From NCBI GenBank assembly GCA_025084515.1, contig JAJAGP010001646.1, forward strand, positions 108,121 to 172,120: a stretch of 64,000 bases of DNA, read 5' to 3'. Below are positions 33,224 to 44,537 of this stretch, piece after piece (the first letter of the stretch is position 1; the number at the start of each line of letters is the position of its first letter). A program made the translations under genes and the position numbers. The notes below the pieces were generated by a model, which saw nothing but the letters and a program-made list of their open reading frames with translations, was not told the origin of the DNA and searched no databases. This DNA is from Ancistrus triradiatus (taxonomy: Eukaryota; Chordata; Actinopteri; Siluriformes; Loricariidae).

Positions 33224-34079
33224 CAGTGGCGTACAGTGCAGTAAACTGACCAAATAAACTTAGGCTTGAATTATTTTATGGATTTCAAATTACAAATCAA
33301 AAGTCCACAAATGCAACTACAAATGTATGAAATGTATGAAAGAGCACGTTTTCCCATTTTCCATAGCTTAATGTTCTGTGCAACACATTTAAAAATAATC
33401 CACAAATCCAAGTATAACCTTTCAACAAAGTAGGATCACTTATGTGTACAGTGTGCCAGGACAGACAAAACATTAAATGAATAACAAACCTACCAGTCCA
33501 TTAGGCTGCCTGAAAAGGTCTATTATTTTGAAAGTAGAATGGCTGAGTTTTTCCTTGCCACTGTCCCCTCAATATAGCAATGTATCGCTATATATTTTTT
33601 CGTTATATACTACAGTGATTTTCTGCTTAAAATACTGATTTTTTGAAGGAAGAAAAAACATTTTAAATGTAAACTACAATCTCCTCTCCTGTAGATGTCG
33701 CAGTACAGTGTTTTGACTCAACAGATCCGCCAAAGTATCAAAGTTACGTGATGTCTTAAGACAACTCAGATTGTACACTAACTTGTATTTCAGCTGTTTT
33801 TATATTTTCAGTCAACTATGTGGAATATCGCAATATATCGCAATATGCAGCGTATCGTGATATCATCGTATCGTGACTAATGTATTGTGAAGTGTATTAT
33901 ATTGAGAGGTCCTTTCCAATACCCACCACTAAAAGCAACCAAGAAAACTCATAATTTTGAATTGGCTGATGTGGTTGATTTGACTTTATTCATGAAATCA
34001 ATATTTATATAACGTTTAACATACACTTGTTTGTTACCCCTTGTCTGAAGTGTTAGAAGGGCCTGACTGCACGCCACTG
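33224..34079. mobile_element. Non-autonomous hAT element (CAGTGGCGT ends)
   Basis: Terminal repeats CAGTGGCGTACAGTGCAG and the complement of CAGTGGCGTGCAGTCAGG. The flanking 8-mers CTAGTAAC (33216-33223) and CTACTAAA (34080-34087) match at 6 of 8 positions, consistent with an old hAT insertion. No coding sequence. A patch of TATCG-rich sequence (33560-33935, ends near CCCTCAATATA and TATATTGAGAGG) may be a second insertion inside it. Confidence 0.75.
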
Positions 34080-34162
34080 CTACTAAAGCAATATTATCAA
34101 TGCGATCCACTAAAATAGCAATGTAGCTAAACAGACAGATAAAACTTCCTAAACAAATACGC

Positions 34163-35625
34163 ACCCAAAACAAACATGGATTATTCAGGTGGTTTCAGAT
34201 GGACACTTCAGGCTAGGCATGTGTGTTCTTTGGAGTCCCACAGTGTGAAAACCTCTGGCGTGTGCTGTTTTACTTTAAAGTGCAGTGCTAATGACGAGAT
34301 TACGGAAAGTTGTGGGGAAGATTACCAGGATAAAAAAGTTAGGAATCCTATTTATTTTTAACTCAAAAACCACACAAAAACCAAAAATGTCCATGTATAG
34401 CAAACAGTAGATGCATGTAATTCTTTTTAAAGTATATCTACATTATTACTGTATAATAATACTATATATAGCCTATCCTCCAGATGTTTTGTTTGTCTGT
34501 TTTCTGTTATTGGTCAAAATGAATGAAACAAGAGTATTATCACTCTGGAGTTGCGATAGAGCAAAATACAATTGAATAGCTTTAAAAAATCATTTTGATT
34601 ATCATTAAAGCAAGTTCACATAAAACCGCACAGCAACAGCTCACTAATGACAAGGGAATTATTCAGGGACTTTGTAAAAAAGTGCAAGAACAGTATGGAC
34701 ACAGTAATAAATAAATAAAGAAATCACAGCCCCCAAAAAATTATTATCTGTTACATACTGTAAAGTAGAATTAGAGTCAAACACTAGAACTACAGAAACC
34801 ATATTATTAATAGATATTTTAACTTACTGATGGTTGCAGTAGTTATCTACAGGGTTGGACTACTCATTACAACTGTAATAGTGAATGAAAGTCCTGCACT
34901 ACGAACATGGTACTCAACAACACATTTAATAAATATAAAATACGTAATATGTAGTCCATCCCCTAGGTAAGTCTTACAAATTTCAGTTAGTTAAAATAAC
35001 TATCTTGTTTCTTTGCTGGTTTTATTAATAGTATAGCTAAGTACTGTATTCATAGTTTATTCTAACGTAAGTCACATATATTCTACGCATATTTTACATG
35101 TAGTAACTAGTACTCACACTATCACACTAGGTAATTACTACAAACTTCAGTTAGATAAAATAACTTTTCTGTGATGTGATTACTCATTTATCCATGTGGA
35201 TTTTTTGTTTATTTATATACCGTATTCATGCATCCATGGTTTCCTTATGATTAGTCATTAGTGTGCATTTACATGAAATCACTTTAATGTGAATTATCTT
35301 AAAAGATTTGGGAAACCTCTTCAATTGTAAATGCTTCTACAGCAACTCCAGAATAGTAATATAGTTTTAAAAAGAATTTATTTTTAAGAAATAGAGCACA
35401 GAAAACCAAATATCTGCCCTACGTTCAAAATAAAACTGACTTACCGTGGGAAAATTTTCCTAGTAATTCATGTGGGCATTATAGTGAAATGCTGCTTAAA
35501 TGACCTCAGAAGCAGTTGCAATAAAATAAAGAAGCTTGTGCTGGAGGTTTCCACGCTGTGGGACTCCACACACACCAAGCCTGAAGCTAGCAATCCGTCT
35601 GAAACACCTTGAATAATCCATGTTC
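34163..35625. repeat. Imperfect inverted repeat pair flanking 1.3 kb of AT-rich DNA
   Basis: AACATGGATTATTCAGGTGG at 34171 is matched by the complement ending near 35623. The match extends about 80 bp inward (TTCAGGCT, GGAGTCCCACAG, GAAAACCTC) at roughly 80 per cent identity. The interior (34260-35535) is AT-rich and has no coding motif. It could be the ends of an old unknown DNA transposon, or two opposed copies of one repeat. Confidence 0.6.
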
Positions 35626-37164
35626 ACTTGGGGTACATATTTTTTTTAGAACACACTATCTGTTCAATACAAATAATGTGTTGGTGTTCGGTTACAGCCA
35701 TTCTACACAGGAGAGCATTCGCCATGCCGTGTAACTCGGGTGAATTAAAACTATTATTCAGAATACAGATCACATGTAGCCACTGATTCTCATCCCTTAT
35801 GGCCAGTAGCCTTCCCATCAGTGCTAGGGAATCAGATACAGACTTAGTCTTTAAAACTAGGCTCCAGAGTTACTCCTAAGAGCCATCTTTAGATAAAGGT
35901 ACAGATATGGGGGTCCATGTCCATGAGGGTGGTGGTAGGCTGTGATGTTGGTTCTTGCCTCCTCACCTCCCTCACATAACCACCAGGGTTTGTGACAGTG
36001 GGGAGGTCACTTGTTTCATTGCCATTTGCATCCGACTTAAGGTTGGGTTCTTTCTCACCAACCATAACATTTTGTTATTCTCTCCACTTGCCAAGCCGCA
36101 CCTGTACTTCTAAGGTCTGGGTTGATGCTGGTGGAGATCCTTCGCCTGCTGTTATCCCCTTGTCTGGACCCAGTAGTAACTGGAATTCTTTCCTTTGTGA
36201 CTATTAACTGATACAGTTCCACAAATTCAAATTATAACAGACCATTTTGTTTTCTACATAAGTACAGCTCCAAATGCCTTTGTTTTTACTGGTTCCTCTC
36301 TGGGTAGTCTGGCCTGCTAAACCCAAGTCTGGACTCAGCTTTTGTAAAGGTGTTTTGAGATTAGGTATACTGTAACACTTTAAACGATGCTTTTATCTAT
36401 ATTGTACAAGTATGGGTTGAATTGATATTACAACTTTAGAATAAAAATGGTTTCTTGGGACTTTATAAGGAGAAATAAACAATAGTTTTCCAATGCCTAC
36501 AAGCACTGTAGTCAAAAATAGTTAACAGTTAACATGTTTAATACCATGACAATAACTTTCCTTTAGCTCAGGATTCTGCTGAAATCACAGAAATACAGTT
36601 ATATAAAACTCAAATTGGTCAACTGTGAGATATAATATGAAGTGGAAACAGAAAGAAATATCTTGGGATCCAGAGAGACAAGATTCATAATTAGATATTA
36701 ATTGACTACTGCTGTACCTTTGAGGAGACATTTACAGTGTTACTACCACGTGTAGGTTTTTTTGTGTAACAGTGTAAATGTATAAGGTGCATATTTCTAA
36801 CAATATAAATATTGGCACAAATATTGATTAATAGTTTGTGTCATGCATTTCCAGCCTTTACAAATGTGATAAAGAATATACACTAGGAATGAGTTTTATC
36901 TTGAGATGGCTAATGGAACACTTGTAGCTGGTTTGAACAAAGCTACAGCAGGAGCCCTTTAGGTAAATGCACTCTCCCTTGACAGAATGAGGTTCGGGTG
37001 AAGACATCTCTCGTATGTATGGCATGCCCATATCATTGCCCGCTCCCATCTGCTCAAAGCTCATACGCACACCACACTTGTGTCATATGTTATATAGATG
37101 ACATGGTAAACGCAATGGCAGTTTATATCTACTTGTATTGTACGTATATTGTGTTGTGTAATTG
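35626..37164. other. Unassigned intergenic sequence
   Basis: No recognised element. The block 35800-36200 is less AT-rich and includes a possible retroelement-like string near 35850-35890 (CTTTAAAACTAGGCTCCAGA), but I could not name it. Confidence 0.4.
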
Positions 37165-37219
37165 TTCCCAAATCAGAAAAAGTTGGGACAGTATTGAAAA
37201 CGCAAACAGGCCAGGACTG

Positions 37220-37488
37220 CAGGTAGGCCAGTCCACTACCAGTACCCTCTTCCTTTGTAATGTGTGCAGCATGTGGTTTTGCATTATCTTGTTGAAAAAT
37301 GCATGGATATCCCTGGAAAAGATCTTGAAGGCAGCATATGTTGCCCTAAAATCTCAATTTACTTTTCTATAATGCTATCACCACAAAAGTGTAAAATCCC
37401 ATTACCTTGGCTTTTTTGCTTGCTGCTGATAATAGTGTGGATTGTCCTTTTCGTCTTTCGTCCAGAGCAAAGTGTCCATTTCTTCCAA

Positions 37489-37520
<32 letters not shown>

Positions 37521-37978
37521 AAAATACCCCGAATACTGTTTTGTCTGTACACAATACAGGTTTCTACTTTGTGATGGTCCAACCCAACCCCAATGCCTCA
37601 GAGCCCAGAGAAGTCGAGCCACTTCTCATCACTTTTAACATAAGGCTTCATTTTTGCACAATAAAACCTTTAATGGCATTTGTGAATGCAACTCCGTATT
37701 CTAATGCTTGGCAAAGGCTTGCCAAAGTAAGCCCTTGCCCATGTGATTATATCAGCTATTAATGAATGATGGATCTTGATGCGGTGCCATCTGAAGGATC
37801 GGAGATCACAGGAGTTTAGCTTATGCTTGTGCCCTTGCCATTTATGCACTGAAATTCCACCAGATTCCTTGCATTGTTTAATGACATTAAGCACTGTAGA
37901 GGGAGACATATGTAAACCCCTTCCAATCTTTATTAGAACACCATTATTTTTAAATATTTCAATACATTTCTCAAGCAT
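37220..37978 (-). pseudogene. Tc1-like transposase remnant (element G)
   Basis: The frame 37670-37978 reads LHMSPSTVLNVIKQCKESG, GISVHKWQGHKHKLNSCDLR and YFGKPLPSIRIRSCIHKCH, the two helix-turn-helix subdomains of a Tc1-like transposase. Continuing leftward with frame changes are the KDEKDNPHYYQ segment, then FFNKIMQNHMLH near 37260-37300, which corresponds to the family's QQDNAKPHTA with the second Asp lost, and VDWPTCSPGL near 37210-37240. Inactive. Confidence 0.82.
37486..37525. repeat. (AAAAC)n low-complexity tract
   Basis: Five AAAAC units between A runs, inside element G. Confidence 0.9.
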
Positions 37979-38178
37979 TTTTTACAAACCAGAGATCCTC
38001 TCCCCACCTTTGTTCCTCAAAGACTACGCCTTTTACGGACATTGCCTTTGTACCAAAAGTAAATTGTACCAATTTTTTTATTTGACTTTGCCATACTGTC
38101 CCAACTTCTGATTTCTGGTTGAATTATTGATAATACTGGCTTCAAAAAACATTTGAAGCCAGAACAGCTTACATACTA

Positions 38179-38374
38179 CATTTATGTCATTTAGCAGACT
38201 CCCTTATCCAGGGCGACTTACAATCGATACGGTTTTACAATCCAAGCACTTTTGGGTTAAGGGTCTTGCTCAAGGACCCAACAATGGCAGCTTGGTATAG
38301 GTGGGATTTGAACCCTGGGCCTTCTGGTCCATAGTCCAGTACCTTACCCACTAGGCTACCACAGTCCACAGTCC
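38179..38374 (-). mobile_element. tRNA-derived SINE (V-SINE-like), with perfect target duplication
   Basis: Same SINE as at 3360: tail ATTTAGCAGACTCCC, body CTTGCTCAAGGACCCAACA, B box GATTTGAACCC (complement) and A box in CACTAGGCTACCAC (complement). The 8-mer ACATACTA flanks both sides (38171-38178 and 38375-38382). Confidence 0.88.
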
Positions 38375-38382
38375 ACATACTA

Positions 38383-39284
38383 TTTTTGCATTGCAGGTAG
38401 CCTACATATCATAAACTGTAATCACATAACAGTTTATCTCATCTTAATTAACAATTAAATTCACTGCCTTCTATGAGAAATTATGTACAAGTGCCATTCC
38501 GAGGTCAGAGGTAAATTGATACGAGTTGTCATGGAGAGTCTCTTCAACCTTCAGTGAATATACATCATGCATCCAGCAAAACTAGTTCACATTAACTGTC
38601 AATAGCATAAAACATTCTTCACTAATGTTGTGTCAGGTCATTATACAAGTCTTTGATTGCTTTCATGCATTAGCTTCATTATCTTTAAATTATTAAAACT
38701 ACTTTAAGCCTAGTTAAGAAGGGATTAAGAAGAATGCCCGAGCCTAGTCGGCCACTGCGTACACTTAGAACTCTCAGTGATGGTATTGTCTGGAGCTAGG
38801 GTGCACTTAGTCTGTCCATAAACATGCAAACAGCATAACAATCACATGAACCTAGCCTTCATATGTCCCTTGTGTGCTTGTAAACATGAGGTGTGCTCAT
38901 TCTTAAGCGGGCCCAATCAAAGAAAATTAGATCAGGTAGAGCCAGGAGCTAGCTTTGGCGCCTTTCACATGTCTGTGCGTGGATACAGTGGCTGTCTGCG
39001 CGTGTAAGTGAATTTCCATCCCATTACAGTTGCAGAGCCACTCCAGAGAGCCTCTAATGAATCAAGTGGCCAGCGTGCCCCACTCCTGTCCTAGCTAAAC
39101 AATGGCCATTAAATAACTGCCTCGTTGTGCTTCAGACTAACAAAGTGGCGTTATGAACCGGTCTCTACTGGTGCCTTATGGTAGGTGACATTTCCTGTAA
39201 GCAAATACGTTCATAGTCTTCTAGAAAAAGCATGGCAGTTCATGTACATATTGGAACTATATAGCAAAGTCTTAAGTCTATTGT
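38383..39284. promoter_or_regulatory. Unassigned sequence; candidate conserved non-coding element at 38700-39180
   Basis: The block 38700-39180 is free of recognisable repeats and has higher GC content. It includes AAACAATGGCCATTAAATAA (a SOX-like AACAATGG next to an AT-rich homeodomain-like site) and AATCAAAGA (TCF-like). This is motif inference only; the rest of the interval shows nothing. Confidence 0.2.
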
Positions 39285-39395
39285 TTTCACACAAAATATT
39301 CTATTTGGTCATTTATTTATTGAGAACAATAATCCAGTATTACATATATGAGTGTCAAAAGTATGTAAACCAATGCTTTCAGTACTTTCAGTACA

Positions 39396-39485
39396 TTTAG
39401 ACATTTAGCATGTGCCCTTATCCAGAGAGACTTAGAACTGATACAATCTCACAGCCCAAGCAGTTATGGTTAAGATTCTTCCTCA
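39396..39485 (-). mobile_element. Partial tRNA-derived SINE
   Basis: ACATTTAGCATGTGCCCTTA, TCCAGAGAGACTTAGAAC and CCAAGCAGTTATGGTTAAG match the tail half of the SINE at 3360. It is cut at 39485, where the next repeat begins. Confidence 0.75.
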
Positions 39486-39756
39486 TAAGACTTATTTGAC
39501 TAGATAAGTTAGTTTCATTCTTACATTTATCATCTACGCCACCCAAGGAGGATGAGTCTCTTTTTGTGTCTTGGTCCTACCAAGCATTCTTCCTCATAAT
39601 GGTTAGGGAGTTTTTTCCTTGCCATTGTTGCCCTAAACTTGCTCAATTTGAGATTGGCCCTAGATATTATAAGATAATATAAAATTGCAAAGTTCCTTTG
39701 AGACAATGCTCCACTGTAAAAAGCGCTATATACATAAATCTGACTTGACTTGACTC
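39486..39756 (-). repeat. Dispersed repeat of unknown class, copy 2 (inverted)
   Basis: ATTTGACTAGATAAGTTAGT, CACCCAAGGAGGATGAGTC, TTTGAGACAATGCTCCACTG and GACTTGACTTGACT match the repeat at 5084 inverted. It sits inside a SINE fragment inside a Tc1. Confidence 0.85.
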
Positions 39757-39836
39757 GTTTGTAACCTTTCCAGCCTGACTAGTTTTAAACAACTCTTTTT
39801 CTGAGGTTCTCAGAAATGTCCTTTATTTGTGCCATG

Positions 39837-40164
39837 TGGCGGCACGGTGACTCGGGGGGTAGCACTGTTGTCTCACAGCAAGAAGGTCATGGGGTCAATC
39901 CCAGGTGGAGCGGTCTGGGTCCTTTCTGTATGGCGTTTGCATGTCTTCTCCATGTCTGTGTGGGTTTTCTCCAGGTGCTCCGGTTTCCTCCCACATGCAA
40001 GTTAGGTGAACGGGAGAAACTAAACTGCCTGCGGCTGCATTTGATATTGAACTAGTAAAGATGTAACTTGTATATCAATGTAACCTTGTTCTTTGTCATG
40101 ATTATAACCAACTGTGTTGAAGTGGCGTCAAATAAAGCAAACACACAAACAAACAAAAATATCC
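39837..40164 (+). mobile_element. DANA/Mermaid-like SINE with 8-bp target duplication
   Basis: The sequence starts TGGCGGCACGGTGACTCGGG, has a tRNA-like head (GGGTAGCACTGTTGTCTCAC and GGTCATGGGGTCAATCCC) and the diagnostic body TTTGCATGTCTTCTCCATG, GTGGGTTTTCTCCAGGTGCT, CCGGTTTCCTCCCACATGC. It ends in an A-rich tail (AAACACACAAACAAACAAAA). GTGCCATG flanks it at 39829-39836 and 40165-40172. It interrupts the Tc1 gene remnant, which resumes exactly after the duplication. Confidence 0.9.
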
Positions 40165-40362
40165 GTGCCATGATACACTTCCACAAACATTTGGTGTGAA
40201 GATCGGACTTTCACAGATCCCTAAACAACAGGGAACCCACTCGCGCCTGATTGTCATCCCACTGATTGAACACACCTGACTGTAGTTCAAAGTAACTGCT
40301 TATCCTAGAGGTCCTTTACTTTTGCCAATCACAGATATGTAACAATGGAACATTTTTCTCAA

Positions 40363-40552
40363 CTTACATTTACAGCATTTAGCAGACACCCTTATCCAGA
40401 GCGACTTACAATTGGTACAGTCTTACAATCCAAGCAATTGTGGGTTAAGGGTCTTGCTCAAGGACCCAACAGTCGCAGCTTGGCAGAGGTGGGATTTGAA
40501 CCCTGGACCTTCTGGTCCAGAGTCCAGTACCTTACCCGCTAGGCTACCACAG
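40363..40552 (-). mobile_element. tRNA-derived SINE (V-SINE-like)
   Basis: Full-length copy of the SINE at 3360, inserted in the Tc1 right terminal repeat between TTCTCAA and TCAATAAATA. A 4-bp TCAA is repeated at each side. Head, body and tail landmarks are all present. Confidence 0.9.
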
Positions 40553-40705
40553 TCAATAAATATATAAAAGTATAATATGTTTGTCTCATTTGTTTAATTG
40601 GGTTGTCTGTCTACTTTCAGTATTTGTGCAAAAATTCCATGATGCTTTAGGTCATATTTATTCAGAAAGCCAGATGATTGTAAAGGGTTCATAAACTTTT
40701 GACCA

Positions 40706-40993
40706 GTTACTAGCATGTTAGCACTCTCTTCAAGCGGTTGACCTTTCAAATGCCTGGCAATAACTGCAATTTTAAAACTGGTAGCTAACATATCTAGGAG
40801 GACATGCATGCTTTGCCCAAGTGAACACTAAGTAGGTTTACACAAACCGCAGATTTGTAACAGATGACCAAAGTTCTCATCCAAATGCCATTTCAAATAA
40901 TGTTTTGAGGTTTGAGCCACAGCGTCTGTATAGGATGTTGTCCATTAAATGCCAGCACAACCACTCACTCTCTCTCTCTCCCCTTCTGTCTCG

Positions 40994-41055
<62 letters not shown>

Positions 41056-42304
41056 GATACACACTAACAACCTACAAACATACAAAGTAGGTCTTGAGGG
41101 GGAGTGATATGTGATGATGCAGTGCTGCACTGTGGGAGCACTGACGGATTAGCCCAAAATTATTTAGTGTCTCAAGACTTGCAAGTTACAAGGGCTGCAT
41201 GCTGGCGCTGCTAAAACAGCCTACCCTACTATGCATGTCTGGCACTTCATCAAATGTGATATTAATGACTCCAGGACTCATCATGCAAATTCGAGGCAGA
41301 ATACAAACTTCCACTCTCTGCTCCTGCGCGTGCAGAAGGCGACGGTGATCGCTCCCAAGGTCACCATGAATCTTCTTCAAATCATATCATAAAGCATCTG
41401 CATACTTTGACAGAGTGGGAATGGATAGTGTACTCGTCAAGACAATTTGCTCCCTCTCATTCACACTGCTGCGATGCTAGAGGCACAAAGAACAAAACCT
41501 ATGCCTGGATTATGCACATCAAATAAGTTCTTTTACTGATTACCCACTGAACCCAAATCAATTTATTCACGGTTATCAGATCCATCATTTAAAGTCAGAA
41601 ACATTCATGCTGCTCATAATCGTGACTCTGATAGCCGTCTCCACTTTCCCTAAAGAGGTGATGTCCTCAAAATACAGTAAATGCTAGGTAATTAGTACTT
41701 TTCAACAAAAGATGCCACACTATTTGATGAAGACCATAAATCATATGCATTCCTATCAGATCAGTCAAATTTTATTTGGTCGCACACACAACATTACTTT
41801 TTTTTTAATTAAAAACAGTATTATTAAAAACGTGGTATCAGTATAAGCAGACTAAATGCTGAGCAACATTTGGCAAATGTTATGCTCCTTACAATACCTG
41901 CTCGTGTTGTGAATACAACTGGAAGTACCTTGCACTGACATAAAAGGCAGTTTCTCATTCCATAAATGTTTGTGTGTGTGGGTTTGTGTAAAAGGGAGAA
42001 AGAAAGACAGAACGTGGAGGAAGGACTGGCTGGCCGATCGATGTGAAGCATGCAGCTCTACAGTGAAAGAAGGTTTTCCCATCTTAAAAAAAAAAAAAAA
42101 TCAAATATGTGGCGGTCACTGTTGATATTAAGTAAATCAGCATTTGGGAAACACTGCAGTTTCTTGGCAAGTCAATACTGGTACACCCACATAGCACTGC
42201 TTAGTTAGGTATACTATATGGTGTTTGGACATCATCCAGATCGTATAATGTGCAATTCTACAACCCTTACAGCCAATGTTAAGCAAGATATAACTGTAGA
42301 AGAT
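40706..42304. other. Unassigned sequence with a (CA)27 tract at 40996-41049
   Basis: A long CA microsatellite follows a CT-rich run (40968-40995). A string near 41765-41790 (CAAATTTTATTTGGTCGCAC) resembles a retroelement tail but is too short to assign. An A run is at 42088-42102. No gene seen. Confidence 0.6.
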
Positions 42305-42307
42305 AAT

Positions 42308-42335
42308 GAGGAGGAGGAGGAGGAGGAGGAGAGGA
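42308..42335. repeat. (AGG)n trinucleotide repeat
   Basis: About nine GGA units, purine-only. Confidence 0.95.
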
Positions 42336-42762
42336 GAATACCAGAATATATAAAAATATGTATAAAAGATTAAAACAATATAAGAAATGTTACTGAGATA
42401 TGCGCTATACAGGAACATTGCTAATTACCACATCGATATCCATCACGTCACACACAGGACTCAGATTGAATCTATGTAATGTGAAGAGCCTGGGCTCCTT
42501 GTGCTTCATATAAATCTGAAAACAGCTTCTCATGTACGTTGGTTTGTGAGTAATACATTATTAAAGTGGGACTTACTTTATGGACACCCTGTACATGCAC
42601 AGTATTGTGCCAGGTAATGTTGTGCAAATGAGCTAGAGAAATGTTATAAATATTGCAAATAAACAGCTAACAGACAGCAAATATTTGAAAATATGTGTAA
42701 CTTTCTTTATTCTCAGCAGTGTTGGATCTGTGCATGTAGTGATGGTAGTCCAAATGTTATGT

Positions 42763-42929
42763 TTTACATTTACAGCATTTAGCAGACACTCTTACCCAGA
42801 GGGATTTGCAACTGATACAGTTCCAGGTCTTGCTAAAGGACCCAACAGTGGCAGCTTGACAGAGGCGGGATTGGAACTCTGGACCTTCTAGTTCATAGTC
42901 CAGTACTTTAACTACTGGGCTACCACAGC
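42763..42929 (-). mobile_element. tRNA-derived SINE, internally shortened
   Basis: Tail ACATTTACAGCATTTAGCAG, body and B box region (GGGATTGGAACTCTGGACC) and A box region (CTACTGGGCTACCACAG) match the SINE at 3360. A segment of about 25 bp is missing after GATACAGTT. Confidence 0.85.
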
Positions 42930-42969
42930 ATGTACCGAGTATGTAATCGAATGAAGGGATCTTTCCTGC

Positions 42970-43308
42970 CGATGACTCAAGATCCTAGTGACTATGTGTA
43001 TCAGACTAAATAATGCTGATAGTTAAAAAAAAAATAACATAAAAATATAACTATTACTATAGATTTATTGGACTAGATAACTTAGTTTCATTCTTACATT
43101 AATCATATATGCCACCCACCAACTCTTGGTCCTCTCAAGATTTCTTCCTCATAACATTTAGGGAGTTTTTCCTTGACACTGTCACACTAGGATTGCTCAA
43201 TTTGGGATTGGCCCTAGATATTAGAAGATAATCTAAAATTGTGAAGTTCCTTTGAGACAATGCTCCATTGTAAAAAGTCCTATATAAATAAATCTGACTT
43301 TACTTGTT
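42970..43308 (-). repeat. Dispersed repeat of unknown class, copy 3 (inverted)
   Basis: TGGACTAGATAACTTAGTTT, TTCTTCCTCATAACATTTAG, GGATTGGCCCTAGATATTAG and CTTTGAGACAATGCTCCATT match the repeats at 5084 and 39486. The 5' extension with CAGACTAAATAATGC matches the tail at about 5390. Confidence 0.85.
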
Positions 43309-43329
43309 CTATCTTATGTCTTGGTGAAG

Positions 43330-43830
43330 GGCCTGAATGGCGTGCAAGAAAAATCCCCGCTTGATCTCTCTGTGTTGGCCTTCAGGGTGCAGAAGTGCTT
43401 CCCTGATTACAGTGGATAGAAGAAACCATTTTACGGATTGGACAAGGTCTTTCATGATCTTTCTGGCTTTGATATAGCAACATTTGGTGTAGACAGACTG
43501 AATGTCGGGGATCTTGGTCCGGATGATGCTCTTATCCTTGGTGCTGTGCTTATCCAGGCCATGATGCTACCCGTTGGTGCAGGTGGAAAAAAGTTTATTT
43601 TAGAACTGCAGAGGGCAGTTCGAAATCCCTTAAGCGTCTGGGGTGGTACAGACGCTGATGGTCCTTCAACTCTGGGAGGTTAATGTAACAGGACTATGAG
43701 ATTGAACTTGTTAAATGCAGAACTGTAGTCAACAGTGATCATTTTTAACATAGTTACCCTTCCAGGTGGGCCAGGGCTGTGTGTGTGGCTGCATCCTTAG
43801 TTGAACGATTAGGACAGATATGTGGGACAT
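43330..43830 (-). pseudogene. LINE reverse transcriptase fragment
   Basis: Read on the minus strand from 43830, one frame gives YICPNRSTKDAATHTALAHL and EGNYVKNDH. This matches the palm block 'FAYRPNRSTDDAI...ALTHLDNKNTYVRM' of fish L2-like LINE proteins. The remainder (43330-43680) is more decayed and includes a frame with HPEGQHREIKRG. The Tc1 at 43832 inserted directly at the end of the recognisable part. Confidence 0.6.
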
Positions 43831-43831
43831 A

Positions 43832-44535
43832 CAGTAGGGGAAAAAATTATTTGGTCAGCCACTGATTGTGCAAGTTCTCCTATTTAGAAAGATGAGGTTC
43901 ACTTCAACTATGAGGGACAAAATGAGAAAAAAAATCCAGGAAATCACATTGAAGGATTTTTAAAGAATTTAATTGTAAATCATGGTGGAAAATAAGTATT
44001 TGGTCACCCACAAACAAGCAAGATTTCTGGCTCTCACAGACCTATATCCCAAACACACCAATCGGGCAACAAAGGAGTGGCTCCGTAAAATGCATTTCAA
44101 GGTCCTGGAGTGGCCTAGCCAGTCTCCAGACCTCAACCCCATAGAAAATGTGTGGAGGGAGTTGAAAGTCCGTGTTGCCCCAAAACATCACTGCACTAGA
44201 GAAGATCTGCTTGGAGGAATGAGCCAAAATACCAGCTACAGTGTGTGCAAACCTAGTGAAGACTTACAGGAAACGTTTGACCTCTGTCATTGCCAACAAA
44301 GGTTATGTTACAAAATATTGAGTTGAAGCAAATTATTTGACCAAATACTTATTGTGCACCATGATTTACAATTAAATTCTTTACAAATCCTACAATGTGA
44401 TTTCCTGGATTTTTTTCTCATTTTGTCTCTCATAGCTGAAGTGTACCTATGATGAAAATTACAGACCTCTCTCATCTTTCTAAGTAGGAGAACTTGCACC
44501 ATCAGTGGTTGACTAAATACTTTTTTGCCCCACTG
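43832..44535 (+). mobile_element. Tc1-like transposon (D family), internally deleted
   Basis: TA at 43830-43831 then CAGTAGGGGAAAAAATTATT; right end complement CAGTGGGGCAAAAAAGTATT, then TA at 44536-44537. At 704 bp it keeps both terminal repeats and only the last part of the transposase. Confidence 0.93.
44041..44330 (+). pseudogene. Tc1-like transposase C-terminal remnant
   Basis: The frame reads YPKHTNRATKEWLRKMHFKV, LEWPSQSPDLNPIENVWREL and KVRVAPKHH. This is the end of the catalytic domain with the last Glu kept. The DNA-binding domain and the first two catalytic Asp residues are deleted. A single base change of frame near 44200 alters the last helix. Confidence 0.88.
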
Positions 44536-44537
44536 TA

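Larger units (their letters stand above)
37165..38121 (-). mobile_element. Tc1-like transposon G (GTTGGGACAGTA ends), decayed
   Basis: Ends: CCCAAATCAGAAAAAGTTGG at 37168, with GACAGTA following, and the complement of CCAGAAATCAGAAGTTGGGA at 38099-38118, so the terminal repeats share ATCAGAA...GTTGGGACAGTAT. At about 957 bp it is a shortened copy. The interior carries minus-strand transposase from helix-turn-helix to the DNAKPH region. No clean TA pair was assigned. Confidence 0.8.
39285..40705 (-). mobile_element. Tc1-like transposon (C family) filled with later insertions
   Basis: Inner left repeat TTATTTATTGAGAACAATAA at about 39308 and right repeat TATAATATGTTTGTCTCA at about 40570 up to GGGTTCATAAACTTTTGA near 40690 match element C. 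Pieces of the minus-strand gene remain at 39770-39835 (AACTCTTTTTCTGAGGTTCT) and 40165-40300 (ATGATACACTTCCACAAAC). Between them sit a partial SINE, the dispersed repeat of unknown class, a DANA-like SINE and another tRNA SINE. Both outermost ends are eroded. Confidence 0.8.
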
